Assembly: GCF_006442545.2 (NCBI RefSeq)
Contig: NZ_CP083952.1
Coordinates: 1,178,001-1,242,000, forward strand
Origin: Mesorhizobium sp. B2-1-8
GTDB taxonomy: Bacteria; Pseudomonadota; Alphaproteobacteria; Rhizobiales; Rhizobiaceae
Direction: 5' to 3'
Length of the DNA: 64,000 bases
A model generated the notes under the pieces. The model saw nothing but the letters and a program-made list of their open reading frames with translations, was not told the origin of the DNA and ran no database searches. Shown piece by piece: positions 50,335 to 59,447 of the stretch (the stretch's first letter is position 1; every line of letters begins with the position of its first letter). Position numbers and translations under genes: made by a program.

Positions 50335-51312
50335 ATGTTGCATTTCTCGAAATTGACGGCGGCCACGTTTGCCTTCGGCTCGCTGCTGATCGGCATAGCC
50401 AATGCCGAAACCGTGCTGCGATCCTCGGATACCCATCCGGACGGGTACCCGACCGTCGAGGCGGTCAAGTACATGGGCGACCTGATCAAGCAGCGCACCG
50501 CCGGCCGCTATTCGATCGAGGTCTATCACTCGGCGCAGCTCGGCGAGGAGAAGGACACGATCGAGCAGACCCAGGCCGGCGTCATCGACCTCGACCGTGT
50601 CTCGATGGGACCGTTCAACGGCATCGTACCGGAGACCGCCGTGCCGTCGCTGCCCTACATGTTCCGCTCCGTCGAGCACATGCGCCACGTCATGGACGGG
50701 CCGATCGGCGACCAGATCCTGAAGGCGTTCGAGGCGCATGATCTCGTCGGTCTCGCCTTCTACGATTCCGGCGCGCGGTCGTTCTACAACACCAAGAAGG
50801 ACATCACCTCGATGGCCGACATGAAAGGCATGAAGTTCCGCGTCATCCAATCGGACGTGTTCGTCGACATGGTCAACGCGCTTGGCGCCAATGCGACACC
50901 GATGGCCTATGGCGAAGTCTATTCGGCGCTGCAGACCGGCGTCATCGACGGTGCCGAAAACAACTGGCCGAGCTTCGAATCCGCCAAGCACTACGAAGTC
51001 GCCAAGCATTACACGATGGACGAACACCAGATCGTGCCGGAAGTGCTGGTCATGTCGAAGGCAAGCTGGGACAAGCTGTCGCCGGAAGACCAGGCGATCG
51101 TGCGCCAGGCGGCCAAGGACAGCGTCGTCAAGATGCGCGAACTCTGGGACGCGCAGGAGAAGAAGTCGCGCGGCATCGTCGAGGCCGCGGGCGTCAAGGT
51201 CAGCGAGATCGACAAGCAGCCGCTGATCGACGCGATGAAGCCGGTCTACGACAAGTACCTGTCGACACCCGAGCTGAAGGACCTGGCCGCCCGTATACAG
51301 GCCGAGAAATGA
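50335..51312 (+). CDS. dctP: TRAP transporter solute-binding protein, DctP type
   Basis: This 325-residue periplasmic protein has a Sec signal ([16 protein letters not shown] then a cut after GIANA) and DctP family segments: [73 protein letters not shown] and [19 protein letters not shown], which holds the ligand carboxylate-binding region. The context makes hexuronate or an unsaturated uronate the likely ligand. GGGAGG precedes the ATG at 50335. It overlaps dctQ by 4 nt (ATGA). Confidence 0.95.
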   Translation: MLHFSKLTAATFAFGSLLIGIANAETVLRSSDTHPDGYPTVEAVKYMGDLIKQRTAGRYSIEVYHSAQLGEEKDTIEQTQAGVIDLDRVSMGPFNGIVPETAVPSLPYMFRSVEHMRHVMDGPIGDQILKAFEAHDLVGLAFYDSGARSFYNTKKDITSMADMKGMKFRVIQSDVFVDMVNALGANATPMAYGEVYSALQTGVIDGAENNWPSFESAKHYEVAKHYTMDEHQIVPEVLVMSKASWDKLSPEDQAIVRQAAKDSVVKMRELWDAQEKKSRGIVEAAGVKVSEIDKQPLIDAMKPVYDKYLSTPELKDLAARIQAEK

Positions 51313-51899
51313 ACGGCACGGGCAACGGACCGAGCAGCGCGGAGGTCCCCGCGCTGCCTTCGGGCGCGTCGGCCATGCGAGGCTTCTGGCTGAGCGCGGA
51401 ACGGGTGCTCTCCGGGCTTGCCCGGTTGGCACTTTGGGTCAGCGGCGCCGGGCTGACGCTGATGACGATCATCATCTTCTGGCAGGTGTTCTCGCGCTAT
51501 GTGCTGAACCGTTCGCCGAGCTGGACCGAATCCTTCTCGGTGCTGCTGATGGGCTGGTTCATTTTTCTCGGTGCCGCCGTCGGCGTGCGCGAGCGCACGC
51601 ATCTCGGCTTCGACGTGCTGCTCTATGTCCTGCCTGGCTCGGCCAAGGCGGTGCTGCGCAGCATTTCCGATCTTGTCGTGCTGGCCTTCGGCGCCGGCAT
51701 GATCGTCTACGGCGTACAACTGGCCAGGCTGACTTGGAACACGGTCATGCCTTCGCTGACTTTGCCGGGGGGCGTCAGCTTCCTGCCAGTGATCCTGGGT
51801 GGCGCGCTGGTATGCCTTTTTTCGCTGGAACGACTGGCCGGGCGCTTTGCCGGCCTGCCCGTCGACGCCGACATCCATGCGACCGGCGAGGAGCTTTGA
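51309..51899 (+). CDS. dctQ: TRAP transporter small membrane subunit, DctQ type
   Basis: This 196-residue protein has four membrane helices in the DctQ pattern: [40 protein letters not shown] with the usual TE charge, [16 protein letters not shown], and [16 protein letters not shown]. It pairs with DctM in the inner membrane. The first 35 residues are cytoplasmic and unlike other copies. Its start overlaps the dctP stop, and dctM starts 3 nt after its stop. Confidence 0.93.
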   Translation: MNGTGNGPSSAEVPALPSGASAMRGFWLSAERVLSGLARLALWVSGAGLTLMTIIIFWQVFSRYVLNRSPSWTESFSVLLMGWFIFLGAAVGVRERTHLGFDVLLYVLPGSAKAVLRSISDLVVLAFGAGMIVYGVQLARLTWNTVMPSLTLPGGVSFLPVILGGALVCLFSLERLAGRFAGLPVDADIHATGEEL

Positions 51900-51902
51900 A
51901 CC

Positions 51903-53183
51903 ATGGCGCTCACCGTTCTCTTCGGCACCTTCGTCTTCCTGCTGATCATCGGCACGCCGATCGCGTTCTGCCTCGGCGTCGCCAGCTTCGCGACGATCCT
52001 CACGCTCGGCCTACCTCCGGTCGTGGTATTCCAGCGGCTGAATTCCGGCGTCAGCGTCTTTTCGCTGATGGCCATACCGTTCTTCATCTTCGCCGGCGAC
52101 CTGATGGTGCGTGGCGGCATCGCCGCGCGGCTGGTCGCTCTGGCGGGCTCCCTGGTCGGCCATTTGCGCGGCGGTCTGGGGCAGGTCAACATCGCGGCAT
52201 CGACCTTGTTCGGCGGCATTTCGGGATCGGCGGTGGCCGATGCCTCCGCAGTCGGCGGACTGATGATCCCGCAGATGAAGGCGCGCGGCTACGGCGTCGA
52301 CTATGCCGTCAACATCACGTCGGTCGGCGCCATCATCGCCCTTCTCATTCCACCGTCCCACAACATGATCATCTATTCGATTTCGGCCGGCGGCCGTATC
52401 TCGATCGCCGACCTGTTCACGGCTGGCGTGCTGCCGGGTCTGCTGCTGGCGTTGTCGCTGATGACAACGGCCTATTGGGTCGCCAGCCGCCGCGGCTACC
52501 CGACGGAGCCGTTCGCCGGCTTCGGCCGGGCCTTGCAGCTGCTTGTCGCCGCCATTCCCGGGCTCATCCTGATCGGCATCATTTTCGGCGGCGTCAGGTC
52601 CGGCATCTTCACCGCGACTGAGAGCTCTTGCATCGCCATCGTCTATGCCTTCCTGGTGACGCTGATCATCTACCGCTCGATGAGCTGGAGCGACTTCGTC
52701 GCCGCCACGACGGCAGCGGTGCGCACGACGGCGATGGTGCTGATGATCATCGGCTGCGCGGCCGCCTTCGGCTGGCTGCTCGCCTATCTCAGGGTGCCGG
52801 CCTCGCTCGTCGCCTTCCTGCAATCGGTATCCGACAACAAGCTTGTCATCCTACTGCTGCTCAATCTCATCCTGCTCATCCTCGGCACGTTCATGGACAT
52901 GTCGCCGCTGATCATCATCACGACGCCGATCTTCCTGCCGGTGGTCATGGCCTATGGCGTCGATCCGGTGCATTTCGGCGTGATCCTCATCCTCAATCTC
53001 GGCATCGGCCTTTGCACGCCGCCGGTCGGCGCGGTGCTGTTCGTCAGCTGCGCCATCGGCCGTATTCCGATCTGGACGGCGATGCGCTCGATCTGGCCAT
53101 TCTATGGCGCCGCCTTCGCCGTGCTGATGCTCGTCACCTACATACCGGAAATCTCATTGTGGCTTCCGGGCCTGTTCCATTAG
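51903..53183 (+). CDS. dctM: TRAP transporter large permease, DctM type
   Basis: This 426-residue polytopic protein has about 12 helices with the DctM signatures VFSLMAIPFFIFAGDLMVRG, TLFGGISGSAVADASAVGG, IPPSHNMIIYSISAGG and GTFMDMSPLIIITTPIFLPV. It is the sodium-coupled channel of the transporter. Hydrophobic residues extend to the last codons (WLPGLFH). Its stop codon lies at the very beginning of the intergenic repeat that separates it from the regulator gene. Confidence 0.95.
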   Translation: MALTVLFGTFVFLLIIGTPIAFCLGVASFATILTLGLPPVVVFQRLNSGVSVFSLMAIPFFIFAGDLMVRGGIAARLVALAGSLVGHLRGGLGQVNIAASTLFGGISGSAVADASAVGGLMIPQMKARGYGVDYAVNITSVGAIIALLIPPSHNMIIYSISAGGRISIADLFTAGVLPGLLLALSLMTTAYWVASRRGYPTEPFAGFGRALQLLVAAIPGLILIGIIFGGVRSGIFTATESSCIAIVYAFLVTLIIYRSMSWSDFVAATTAAVRTTAMVLMIIGCAAAFGWLLAYLRVPASLVAFLQSVSDNKLVILLLLNLILLILGTFMDMSPLIIITTPIFLPVVMAYGVDPVHFGVILILNLGIGLCTPPVGAVLFVSCAIGRIPIWTAMRSIWPFYGAAFAVLMLVTYIPEISLWLPGLFH

Positions 53184-53285
53184 AGCGGTTCAGCGATCGG
53201 TGGAATCGCTGAACAGGTCTAACTCTTTGTTTTTACGCAATTCCGGACGGAAAACCGCTACGCGCCTTTCCTGGAATTGCTCTAG
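53181..53285. repeat. Mesorhizobial intergenic repeat, copy B
   Basis: It starts TAGAGC and ends GCTCTA, so the ends are inverted. Next to the left end, TTCAGCGAT and ATCGCTGAA form a 9-bp hairpin. The right half shares CTCTTTGTTTTTACGCAAT and CTTTCCTGGAATTGCTC with copy A at 300-409. The first bases are also the dctM stop codon, and the last are directly joined to the AGGAGG ribosome site of the GntR gene. Confidence 0.85.
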
Positions 53286-53296
53286 GAGGTCACTAC

Positions 53297-54070
53297 GTGT
53301 CCGAGACCGCAAACGACCTCAGGGTCGAGAGAAAGCCCAAGCTGTCGGAAACCGTCGTGGCGGCGATCCGCAGGCAGTTGCAGGCGGGCGAGATCCTGCC
53401 GGGCCACAAGCTGCCGACCGAGGGCCAACTGACCGAGACCTTCGGCGTCAGCCGCACCGTCATCCGCGAGGCGCTGGCCAAGCTTGCCGCCGACGGCCTT
53501 GTCGAGCCGCGGCAGGGCGCCGGGGTCTTCGTCACCGAGCACATCTCGACCATGTTCAGCGCGCTGGCAGCCGACATGGGCAACAAGGATTCCATCGCGC
53601 TCAACGTGCTCGAGGTGCGGCTGGCGATCGAGATCGAATCGGCCGGGCTCGCCGCCGTCCGTCGCAACGCAGCGCAGGAGGCGGCGATCCAGGAGGCCTT
53701 CTTCGAGTTCGAGCGGATGCTGCTCGACAGCCAGCCGACCGGACCCGCCGATCTTGCCTTCCACCGCGCCATCGCCAGCGCCACTAACAATCCGTTCTAT
53801 GTCGAGATGCTCGACGTGCTCGGCCGCCGCGCCATTCCGTGCGACGTGACTTCGCCCTGGTCGACCGAACTGGTTCAGTCCGACAGCTACCAGCGCGGGC
53901 TGCAGCGCGAGCATCTGGTGATCCTGAACGCGATCACTTCAGGCGATGCCGAAACCGCGCGCGAGGCGATGCGCACCCATCTCGGTGCCAGCCAGCAGCG
54001 CTACCGCGAGCGCCTGCAGGCGCGGCAGGCCTATTACGCCAGTTCGGTCAAGGCGGCCGCCGGCGAATGA
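53297..54070 (+). CDS. FadR-subfamily GntR transcriptional regulator
   Basis: This 257-residue protein has an N-terminal winged helix (AIRRQLQAGEILPGHKLP, TEGQLTETFGVSRTVIREAL, LVEPRQGAGVFVTEH) and a C-terminal FCD helical effector domain with VRLAIEIESAGLAAVRRNA, FHRAIASATNNPFYVEML and LQREHLVILNAITSGDAETA. The His and Asp pattern suits a metal-dependent ligand site as in UxuR/ExuR-like proteins. The start is a GTG at 53297 after AGGAGGT. It probably binds the dyad at 48818 and senses a uronate, repressing the locus. Confidence 0.92.
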   Translation: MSETANDLRVERKPKLSETVVAAIRRQLQAGEILPGHKLPTEGQLTETFGVSRTVIREALAKLAADGLVEPRQGAGVFVTEHISTMFSALAADMGNKDSIALNVLEVRLAIEIESAGLAAVRRNAAQEAAIQEAFFEFERMLLDSQPTGPADLAFHRAIASATNNPFYVEMLDVLGRRAIPCDVTSPWSTELVQSDSYQRGLQREHLVILNAITSGDAETAREAMRTHLGASQQRYRERLQARQAYYASSVKAAAGE

Positions 54071-54092
54071 TCCACCAGAAGTCAGGACAGAG

Positions 54093-54944
54093 ATGAGCCA
54101 GAACCACACCGACTACACATCGCGCTTTGCCATCGACCCGGCCGCAGCCGCCGCCATGGGAACGGACGAACTGCGCCATAATTTCCACATCGAAGACCTC
54201 TTCCAGCCCGGCCGCATCAGCCTGACCTATACCCACTACGATCGCATGATCGTCGGCGGTGCCATGCCGGTGGCGACGGCATTGCCGTTGGAAGCGATCA
54301 AGCCGACCGGCACCAGGGGTTTTCTCGACCGGCGCGAATTGATCGCCGTCAATATCGGCGGCGGCGGCATGATCGAAGCCAGCGGCCAGTACTTCGACCT
54401 GCAGGCGCGCGACATGCTCTATCTCGGCATGGGCTCCAGCGATGTGTCATTCGCTTCGGCCGACAAGGCCGCGCCGGCCAAGTTCTACCTGCTCAGTGCG
54501 CCGGCGCACCAGACTCATCCCAGCCGGCTGATCCGCCTCGATGACGCCAAGCGCCTCGACCTCGGCAGCAAGGAGGCCTGCAACGAGCGCTCGATCTTCC
54601 AGTTCATCCATGCCGGGGGAACAAAAACCTGCCAGCTCGTCGTCGGCATGACGCAGCTGGCGCCGGGGTCGATCTGGAACACCATGCCGTGCCATGTGCA
54701 TGACCGGCGCATGGAGGCCTATCTCTATTTCGACCTGCCCGAGGCGGCGCGCGTCTTCCACTTCATGGGCGAGCCGGACGAGACACGCCACATCGTCATG
54801 CGCAACGAGGAGGCGGTGCTGTCGCCGGGCTGGTCGATCCATTCGGGCGCCGGCACGTCCAACTACGCCTTCATCTGGGCGATGGCCGGCGACAATGTCG
54901 ACTACACCGATGTCGACCCGGTAGCGATGGACACGCTGCGGTGA
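54093..54944 (+). CDS. kduI: 5-keto-4-deoxyuronate isomerase
   Basis: This 283-residue cupin-fold enzyme converts 5-keto-4-deoxyuronate (DKI) to 2,5-diketo-3-deoxygluconate. Family segments are YDRMIVGGAMPVATALPLE, GFLDRRELIAVNIGGGG, APAHQTHPSRLI, and the zinc site MPCHVHDRRMEAYLYFDL with WSIHSGAGTSNYAFIWAMAG. The ATG at 54093 follows a weak Shine-Dalgarno (AGGACAG). Its stop overlaps the kduD GTG as GTGA. Confidence 0.96.
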   Translation: MSQNHTDYTSRFAIDPAAAAAMGTDELRHNFHIEDLFQPGRISLTYTHYDRMIVGGAMPVATALPLEAIKPTGTRGFLDRRELIAVNIGGGGMIEASGQYFDLQARDMLYLGMGSSDVSFASADKAAPAKFYLLSAPAHQTHPSRLIRLDDAKRLDLGSKEACNERSIFQFIHAGGTKTCQLVVGMTQLAPGSIWNTMPCHVHDRRMEAYLYFDLPEAARVFHFMGEPDETRHIVMRNEEAVLSPGWSIHSGAGTSNYAFIWAMAGDNVDYTDVDPVAMDTLR

Positions 54945-55705
54945 GCGATCTCACAGCCTTCAGCCTGGCCGGCAAGCGCATCCTGGTGACCGGCGCCAAC
55001 ACCGGTATCGGCCAAGGCATCGCGGTCTCGATCGCGCGCGCCGGGGGCGCGGTGATCGGCGTCGGCCGCTCGTCGATGGCCGAGACCGCGAGCAAGGTCG
55101 CGGCTCTGGGCGGCCAATTCGAGGCGGTTGCCGCCGACCTTGCCGACACGGGCGCGGCCGGACCGATGCTCGGTCGTGTCTGGGACGAAAGCGGGCCGCT
55201 CGACGGGTTGGTCAACAATGCCGGCATCATCCGCCGCGCCGATGCCGTCGACCTGACGGTGACCGATTGGGACGATGTCATCGACGTCAATTTGAAGACG
55301 GCATTCCTGCTGTGCCAATCCTTTGCCCGGCGCATCCTTGCCGAGGGACGCCAGGGCAAGATCGTCAACATCGCCTCGGTGCTGAGTTTCCAGGGCGGCA
55401 TCCGCGTTGCGTCCTACACGGCATCCAAGCATGGCGTGCTCGGCATCACCCGGCTGCTCGCCTGCGAGTGGGCGGCGAAAGGCATCAATGTCAACGGTAT
55501 AGCGCCGGGCTATATCGAGACCAACAACACGCAGGCGCTGCGCGCCGATCCCGACCGCAGTGCCGCCATCCTCGGGCGTATTCCCGCCGGGCGCTGGGGC
55601 GAACCGGGAGACATTGGCGATGCCGCCGTCTTCCTGCTGGCGCCGGCCTCGAACTACATGCATGGCGCGGTGGTGCCGGTGGACGGCGGCTGGCTGGCGC
55701 GGTGA
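54941..55705 (+). CDS. kduD: 2-dehydro-3-deoxy-D-gluconate 5-dehydrogenase
   Basis: This 254-residue short-chain dehydrogenase reduces 2,5-diketo-3-deoxygluconate to KDG. It has the NAD site VTGANTGIGQGIAVSIA, LVNNAGIIRRADAVDLT, the serine in IVNIASVLSFQGG, and the YTASKHGVLGITR Tyr-Lys pair. The C-terminal GDAAVFLLAPASNYMHGAVV is typical of the KduD group. It starts at a GTG (54941) coupled to kduI. Place and pathway agree with the neighbouring genes. Confidence 0.95.
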   Translation: MSDLTAFSLAGKRILVTGANTGIGQGIAVSIARAGGAVIGVGRSSMAETASKVAALGGQFEAVAADLADTGAAGPMLGRVWDESGPLDGLVNNAGIIRRADAVDLTVTDWDDVIDVNLKTAFLLCQSFARRILAEGRQGKIVNIASVLSFQGGIRVASYTASKHGVLGITRLLACEWAAKGINVNGIAPGYIETNNTQALRADPDRSAAILGRIPAGRWGEPGDIGDAAVFLLAPASNYMHGAVVPVDGGWLAR

Positions 55706-55715
55706 GGAGATGACA

Positions 55716-56054
55716 ATGACCGAGCCTAAGATTTTCGCGCAAGCCGGCGAGGGCGCCTGGACGCCGACCCCGGACGGCAATCGCCGGCGCGTGCTCTTAT
55801 CCACCAACGAGCTGATGATGGTCGAATTCGGCTTCGACAAGGGCGGCGTCGGCGCCTTGCATTCGCATCCGCATGTCCAGGCGAGCTATGTCGCCGAAGG
55901 CCGTTTCGAGGTGACCGTCGACGGTCGGACCGAAATCCTGGAGACCGGCGGCAGCTTCATCGTGCCCTCCGGCCTGGTGCACGGCGTCAGGGCGCTGGAG
56001 GCCGGGCGTCTGGTCGACAGTTTTACGCCGCACCGCGCCGATTTTCTCGCCTGA
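55716..56054 (+). CDS. kdgF: KdgF-like cupin for unsaturated uronates
   Basis: This 112-residue single cupin has HSHPHVQASYVAEGRFEVTV (metal His cluster and glutamate or Gln) and GGSFIVPSGLVHGVRALEAG (second cupin motif). The size and the sequence resemble KdgF, which opens 4,5-unsaturated monouronates from pectin or alginate to the linear keto form. The context with kduI and kduD supports this role. The ATG at 55716 is chosen because GAGGAG lies six bases upstream; the ATG at 55710 directly abuts that site. It is the last gene of the operon. Confidence 0.88.
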   Translation: MTEPKIFAQAGEGAWTPTPDGNRRRVLLSTNELMMVEFGFDKGGVGALHSHPHVQASYVAEGRFEVTVDGRTEILETGGSFIVPSGLVHGVRALEAGRLVDSFTPHRADFLA

Positions 56055-56085
56055 CCGGGCCGCCGACGATTTCTCGGCCAATGAA

Positions 56086-56115
56086 AAACCCGCGCCTCCA
56101 GGGAAGCGCGGGTTT
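56086..56115 (+). terminator. Terminator of the uronate operon
   Basis: AAACCCGCGC and GCGCGGGTTT pair perfectly over 10 bp with a 10-nt loop, 31 nt after the kdgF stop. Confidence 0.88.
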
Positions 56116-56207
56116 GTTGCCTGGGCGCCAATGACGCCGCGGTACTCAAAACATCACCGCAGGATCGGAAACCTGCCGGATCATGATGAAGATAGACTTA
56201 ATGCGCG

Positions 56208-57629
56208 TCAGGTGATGCGTCTGAGCAGGCTGAAAAGCCGTTCGAACGTCTTGCCATAGGGCGGGCGCAAAAGGGCTCCCGCGCTCAAGCGCGATTGCAG
56301 GAAGACCGGCTTTTGCTTGCTGAAGGTGCGGAACCCCCATTCGCCATGATAGGTGCCCATGCCGCTGGCGCCGACGCCGCCGAAAGGCTGGTTCTCCTGC
56401 ACCAGATGCAGCATGCAGTCGTTGATGGTGACGCCGCCGGCGACGGTCTCGCGCAGGATGCGCCGGCGGTTGCCGCTGTCTGTGCCGAACCAGTAGAGCG
56501 CCAGCGGCCGGTCGGCCCGGTTCACATAGTCGATCGCGTCGTCGACCGTGGCATATTCGACGATCGGCAGCACCGGGCCGAAAATCTCCTCGCGCATCAG
56601 CCGCAGGTCCGGGCCGGCGTTGCTGATCAGGGTCGGCAAAAGCTTCCGGCCCGCGGTGCCGAGGTCTTCGTCGGCCGGGTTGATCTCGGTGACATCGGCG
56701 CCGGCCTCGCGGGCTTCCGCGATCATGGCGCGCAGCCGCTGGTAATGCCGGTCGCTGATGATGGCGGTATAGTCGGGATTGTCGCGCAGCGAGGGGTAGA
56801 ACCGCGCCACGGCGATTGCGAGCTTCGCGGCGACGTTGCCTGCCTGTCCCTTGGGCACCAGCAGGTAGTCCGGCGCGATGCAGGTCTGCCCGGCATTCAA
56901 CAGCTTGCCATAGGCGACGCTGGCCGTTGCCGCGTCGAGGTCGCAGGAGGCGTCGAGGATCGCCGGCGACTTGCCGCCGAGTTCGAGCGTGACCGGGGTC
57001 AGGTTGGCGGCTGCGGCGATCGCGACCTGGCGGCCGACCGCGGTCGATCCGGTGAACAGCAGATGATCGAACGGCATCGAGACGAAGGCCCTGCCCATCT
57101 CGGCATCGCCGGTGATGACGCTGAGCTCATCGGGGGCGAAGTGCTCGGCGGCCAGTCTGGCCAGCAGCTCTGAGAAAGCAGGCGTCAGTTCGGAGGGCTT
57201 TGCCAGGACGCGATTGCCGGCTGCGAGCGCAGCCGTGACCGGCGCGACGGCAAGCTGAAAGGGATAGTTCCAGGGCGATACGATGCCGACGACGCCGAGC
57301 GGCTGCGGCAGAAGCCGGTTTTTGCCCGGCAGGAAGGGCAAGGTGGTCGCGACACGACGCTCCCGCATCCAGCCGCCGACATGCGCAAGGGCGTGGCGAA
57401 TGCCGGCGCGCACGACGAACAGTTCCGCAAGCCGCGTTTCGTGCGACGAGCGACCGCCGAAGTCGGCGTCGATCGCGGCGCAGATTTCGGTCTCGTGCCG
57501 CTCGGTCAACGCCAGCAGGCGCCTGAGGCGGTCCTTTCGCAGGCCGAGGTCGGCAAAGGGTTGCGTTTCGAAGGCGGCGCGCTGCAGCCGGAACCGTTCG
57601 CCGAGGACATCCTGTCTCACCTGCAGCAT
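56208..57629 (-). CDS. Aldehyde dehydrogenase, coniferyl-aldehyde-dehydrogenase-like
   Basis: This 473-residue NAD(P)-dependent enzyme has the fold segments VVGIVSPWNYPFQLAVAPV, LAKPSELTPAFSELLARLA, LFTGSTAVGRQVA, VTLELGGKSPAI (general base Glu), NAGQTCIAPDYLLVP (nucleophile Cys) and REEIFGPVLPIVEY. The C-terminal GMGTYHGEWGFRTFSKQKPV resembles the coniferyl aldehyde dehydrogenase (CalB) and fatty-aldehyde groups. GGAG lies before the ATG at 57629. It is divergent from the fusion gene, with the start of one close to the other. The substrate is inferred by similarity only. Confidence 0.92.
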   Translation of the reverse strand: MLQVRQDVLGERFRLQRAAFETQPFADLGLRKDRLRRLLALTERHETEICAAIDADFGGRSSHETRLAELFVVRAGIRHALAHVGGWMRERRVATTLPFLPGKNRLLPQPLGVVGIVSPWNYPFQLAVAPVTAALAAGNRVLAKPSELTPAFSELLARLAAEHFAPDELSVITGDAEMGRAFVSMPFDHLLFTGSTAVGRQVAIAAAANLTPVTLELGGKSPAILDASCDLDAATASVAYGKLLNAGQTCIAPDYLLVPKGQAGNVAAKLAIAVARFYPSLRDNPDYTAIISDRHYQRLRAMIAEAREAGADVTEINPADEDLGTAGRKLLPTLISNAGPDLRLMREEIFGPVLPIVEYATVDDAIDYVNRADRPLALYWFGTDSGNRRRILRETVAGGVTINDCMLHLVQENQPFGGVGASGMGTYHGEWGFRTFSKQKPVFLQSRLSAGALLRPPYGKTFERLFSLLRRIT

Positions 57630-57800
57630 CGCGCCCTCTCCTTGCTCCTGCCCAGCTTACATCAGGGCCAGCCTGAATCCAGCCAGGAGCACATGCCGCA
57701 AGGAGAGGCGAGGCTCACATGGCTGTTTGACCTTCCGTTTGCATCCATGCCGTTGTATCGAATGCGGCAAGCTGAAATCTCCGACAAGGGCGCGTGGCGC

Positions 57801-59447
57801 ATGATTCCGCAAATTCGTGTCACCGCCATGCGACACGGACCCATCATTACGCCGGACATGCTGCCCGGCAATGACGGGGCCAACATCAACGGGCCGTCGC
57901 TGATCAGCATGCCTGAATGGGTGCTCGGCCGGCTTGGTGCCTACTATCTCTACTTCGCGGACCACACGGGGGCCTATATCCGCCTCGCCTACTCCGATTC
58001 GCTGCATGGGCCTTGGCGCATCCACCCAGGCGGTGTGCTGTCTCTTGATCAATGTCCATTCATCGTCGGGCATATCGCCTCCCCCGATGTTCACATCGAC
58101 CAGAAGCTTCGCCATTTCGTGATGTATTTTCACGGCCCGGCAAAATCCGGTGAAGACCAGATGACCTTCGCCGCGACATCCGTCGACGGGCTTCGTTTCA
58201 CTCCGCTTTCCGAGCCGCTCGGGCCGTCCTACGCGCGCATCTTCCGTCACGATGGCTGGTGGTACGGTTTGCTTGGGACGGGAGCGATCACCGTCTATCG
58301 ATCGAGAAACGGCATTTCGGATTTTCAACGGGGTCCGGTCGTGCTGCCTGCCATGCGGCACGACCTCGCCCCACGGCATGTCGCGCTGCAGAAATTCGGC
58401 CGCTGGCTGCGGGTCTATTACACGCGTCGGGGCGACGCGCCGGAACGGATCCTTTACGGCACAATCGATCTCGCCGAGGATTGGCGGGACTGGACCGTGC
58501 GGGGCGACAGCGAAGTGTTGCGGCCGCTGACGGAGTTCGAAGGGGCCGGCTTGCCGATCCGCCCCAGTCGGACCGGCCTAGCCCAGGACAGCGAAAACGC
58601 GCTACGCGATCCGGCCATTTTTGAGCAGGATAATCAGACCTGGCTGCTCTATGCGGTCGCCGGAGAAAGCGGAATCGCCCTGGCCGAGCTTGGCTTTTCC
58701 GAGGTGCAAGCTGCGGCGGCCCGGAAGCCGATCGCGGCGTTACGCCGCCGCGCAAGGCGGCTTTTCTGGCACCTTCGACAGAAGGCGCCAATGCTGCCTT
58801 CGGCAATGAGACCCCGAAATAGAATTTTCATCGCCGGCTGCGCGCGCAGCGGCACCACGCTCAGCCTCAATCTGATGGGCTGTTTTGAGGATATCTATGT
58901 CCATATCAGCGAAGCGCCGTACCAGACACTGGTCGAGCTGGATCGCTACCAAGCCAACCTGGTCATAAAACGCACTTTCGTGAGCTACAGGGATCTTGAA
59001 GATTTGCCCGCCTCGGTCGGCCTGATCTATTGCGTACGGCATCCTTTCGACGTGCTGACCAGCTCTCATCCGGAGACCGTCGATCTGCGGCCTTTTCACG
59101 TGACCATGGAGCGTTGGGAGGCGGAGTATGATGGTTTGATACGGCTGCGACAGGCCCAGCCGGAGAGAGTCATCTCCTATTTGCGCTATGAGGACGTGAT
59201 CGCCGAACCGGACATCGCGCAGGCGAGGATTGCCCGATCCTTCGGCCTGGCGCCGGCTACGCTCTTCAGCCGCGATGCAAACAATCCCATCAGGTCCACC
59301 TCGCTGAGAAAATGGGAGCGCAATGAAGCGTTCAGGACCTATCTGCGCGGCCTGCCGCCGTCGTTTCTCGAGCGCGTGGACGGCTTCTGCCAGGAGTTCG
59401 GCTATGACAATTCGGCCGGCATATTGACGACGGAATTGGCTGAATGA
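57801..59447 (+). CDS. GH43-like beta-propeller fused to a sulfotransferase
   Basis: This 548-residue reading frame has two parts. Residues about 1-320 follow the five-bladed propeller of GH43/GH32-like proteins, with NINGPSLISMPEWVLG, AYYLYFADHTGAYIRLAY, HIASPDVHID and RDPAIFEQDNQTWLLYAV. Residues about 340-548 are a P-loop sulfotransferase: FIAGCARSGTTLSLNLMG (5'-phosphosulfate loop, residues 346-353) and GLIYCVRHPFDVLTSSHP (3'-phosphate loop). An Arg-rich linker joins them. There is no signal peptide. In-frame ATGs at 57693 (with AGGAG) and 57801 are possible starts, and an internal ATG at 58791 with GAAGG could make the sulfotransferase alone. The stop overlaps the recQ ATG by 4 nt. Sulfation of a glycan is a guess. 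Confidence 0.75.
   Translation: MIPQIRVTAMRHGPIITPDMLPGNDGANINGPSLISMPEWVLGRLGAYYLYFADHTGAYIRLAYSDSLHGPWRIHPGGVLSLDQCPFIVGHIASPDVHIDQKLRHFVMYFHGPAKSGEDQMTFAATSVDGLRFTPLSEPLGPSYARIFRHDGWWYGLLGTGAITVYRSRNGISDFQRGPVVLPAMRHDLAPRHVALQKFGRWLRVYYTRRGDAPERILYGTIDLAEDWRDWTVRGDSEVLRPLTEFEGAGLPIRPSRTGLAQDSENALRDPAIFEQDNQTWLLYAVAGESGIALAELGFSEVQAAAARKPIAALRRRARRLFWHLRQKAPMLPSAMRPRNRIFIAGCARSGTTLSLNLMGCFEDIYVHISEAPYQTLVELDRYQANLVIKRTFVSYRDLEDLPASVGLIYCVRHPFDVLTSSHPETVDLRPFHVTMERWEAEYDGLIRLRQAQPERVISYLRYEDVIAEPDIAQARIARSFGLAPATLFSRDANNPIRSTSLRKWERNEAFRTYLRGLPPSFLERVDGFCQEFGYDNSAGILTTELAE

Noticed and set aside
57381..57800. Extension of the propeller-sulfotransferase gene back to 57381
   Set aside because: This part is antisense to the 5' end of the aldehyde dehydrogenase gene and shows no propeller motif; a start at 57693 remains possible.
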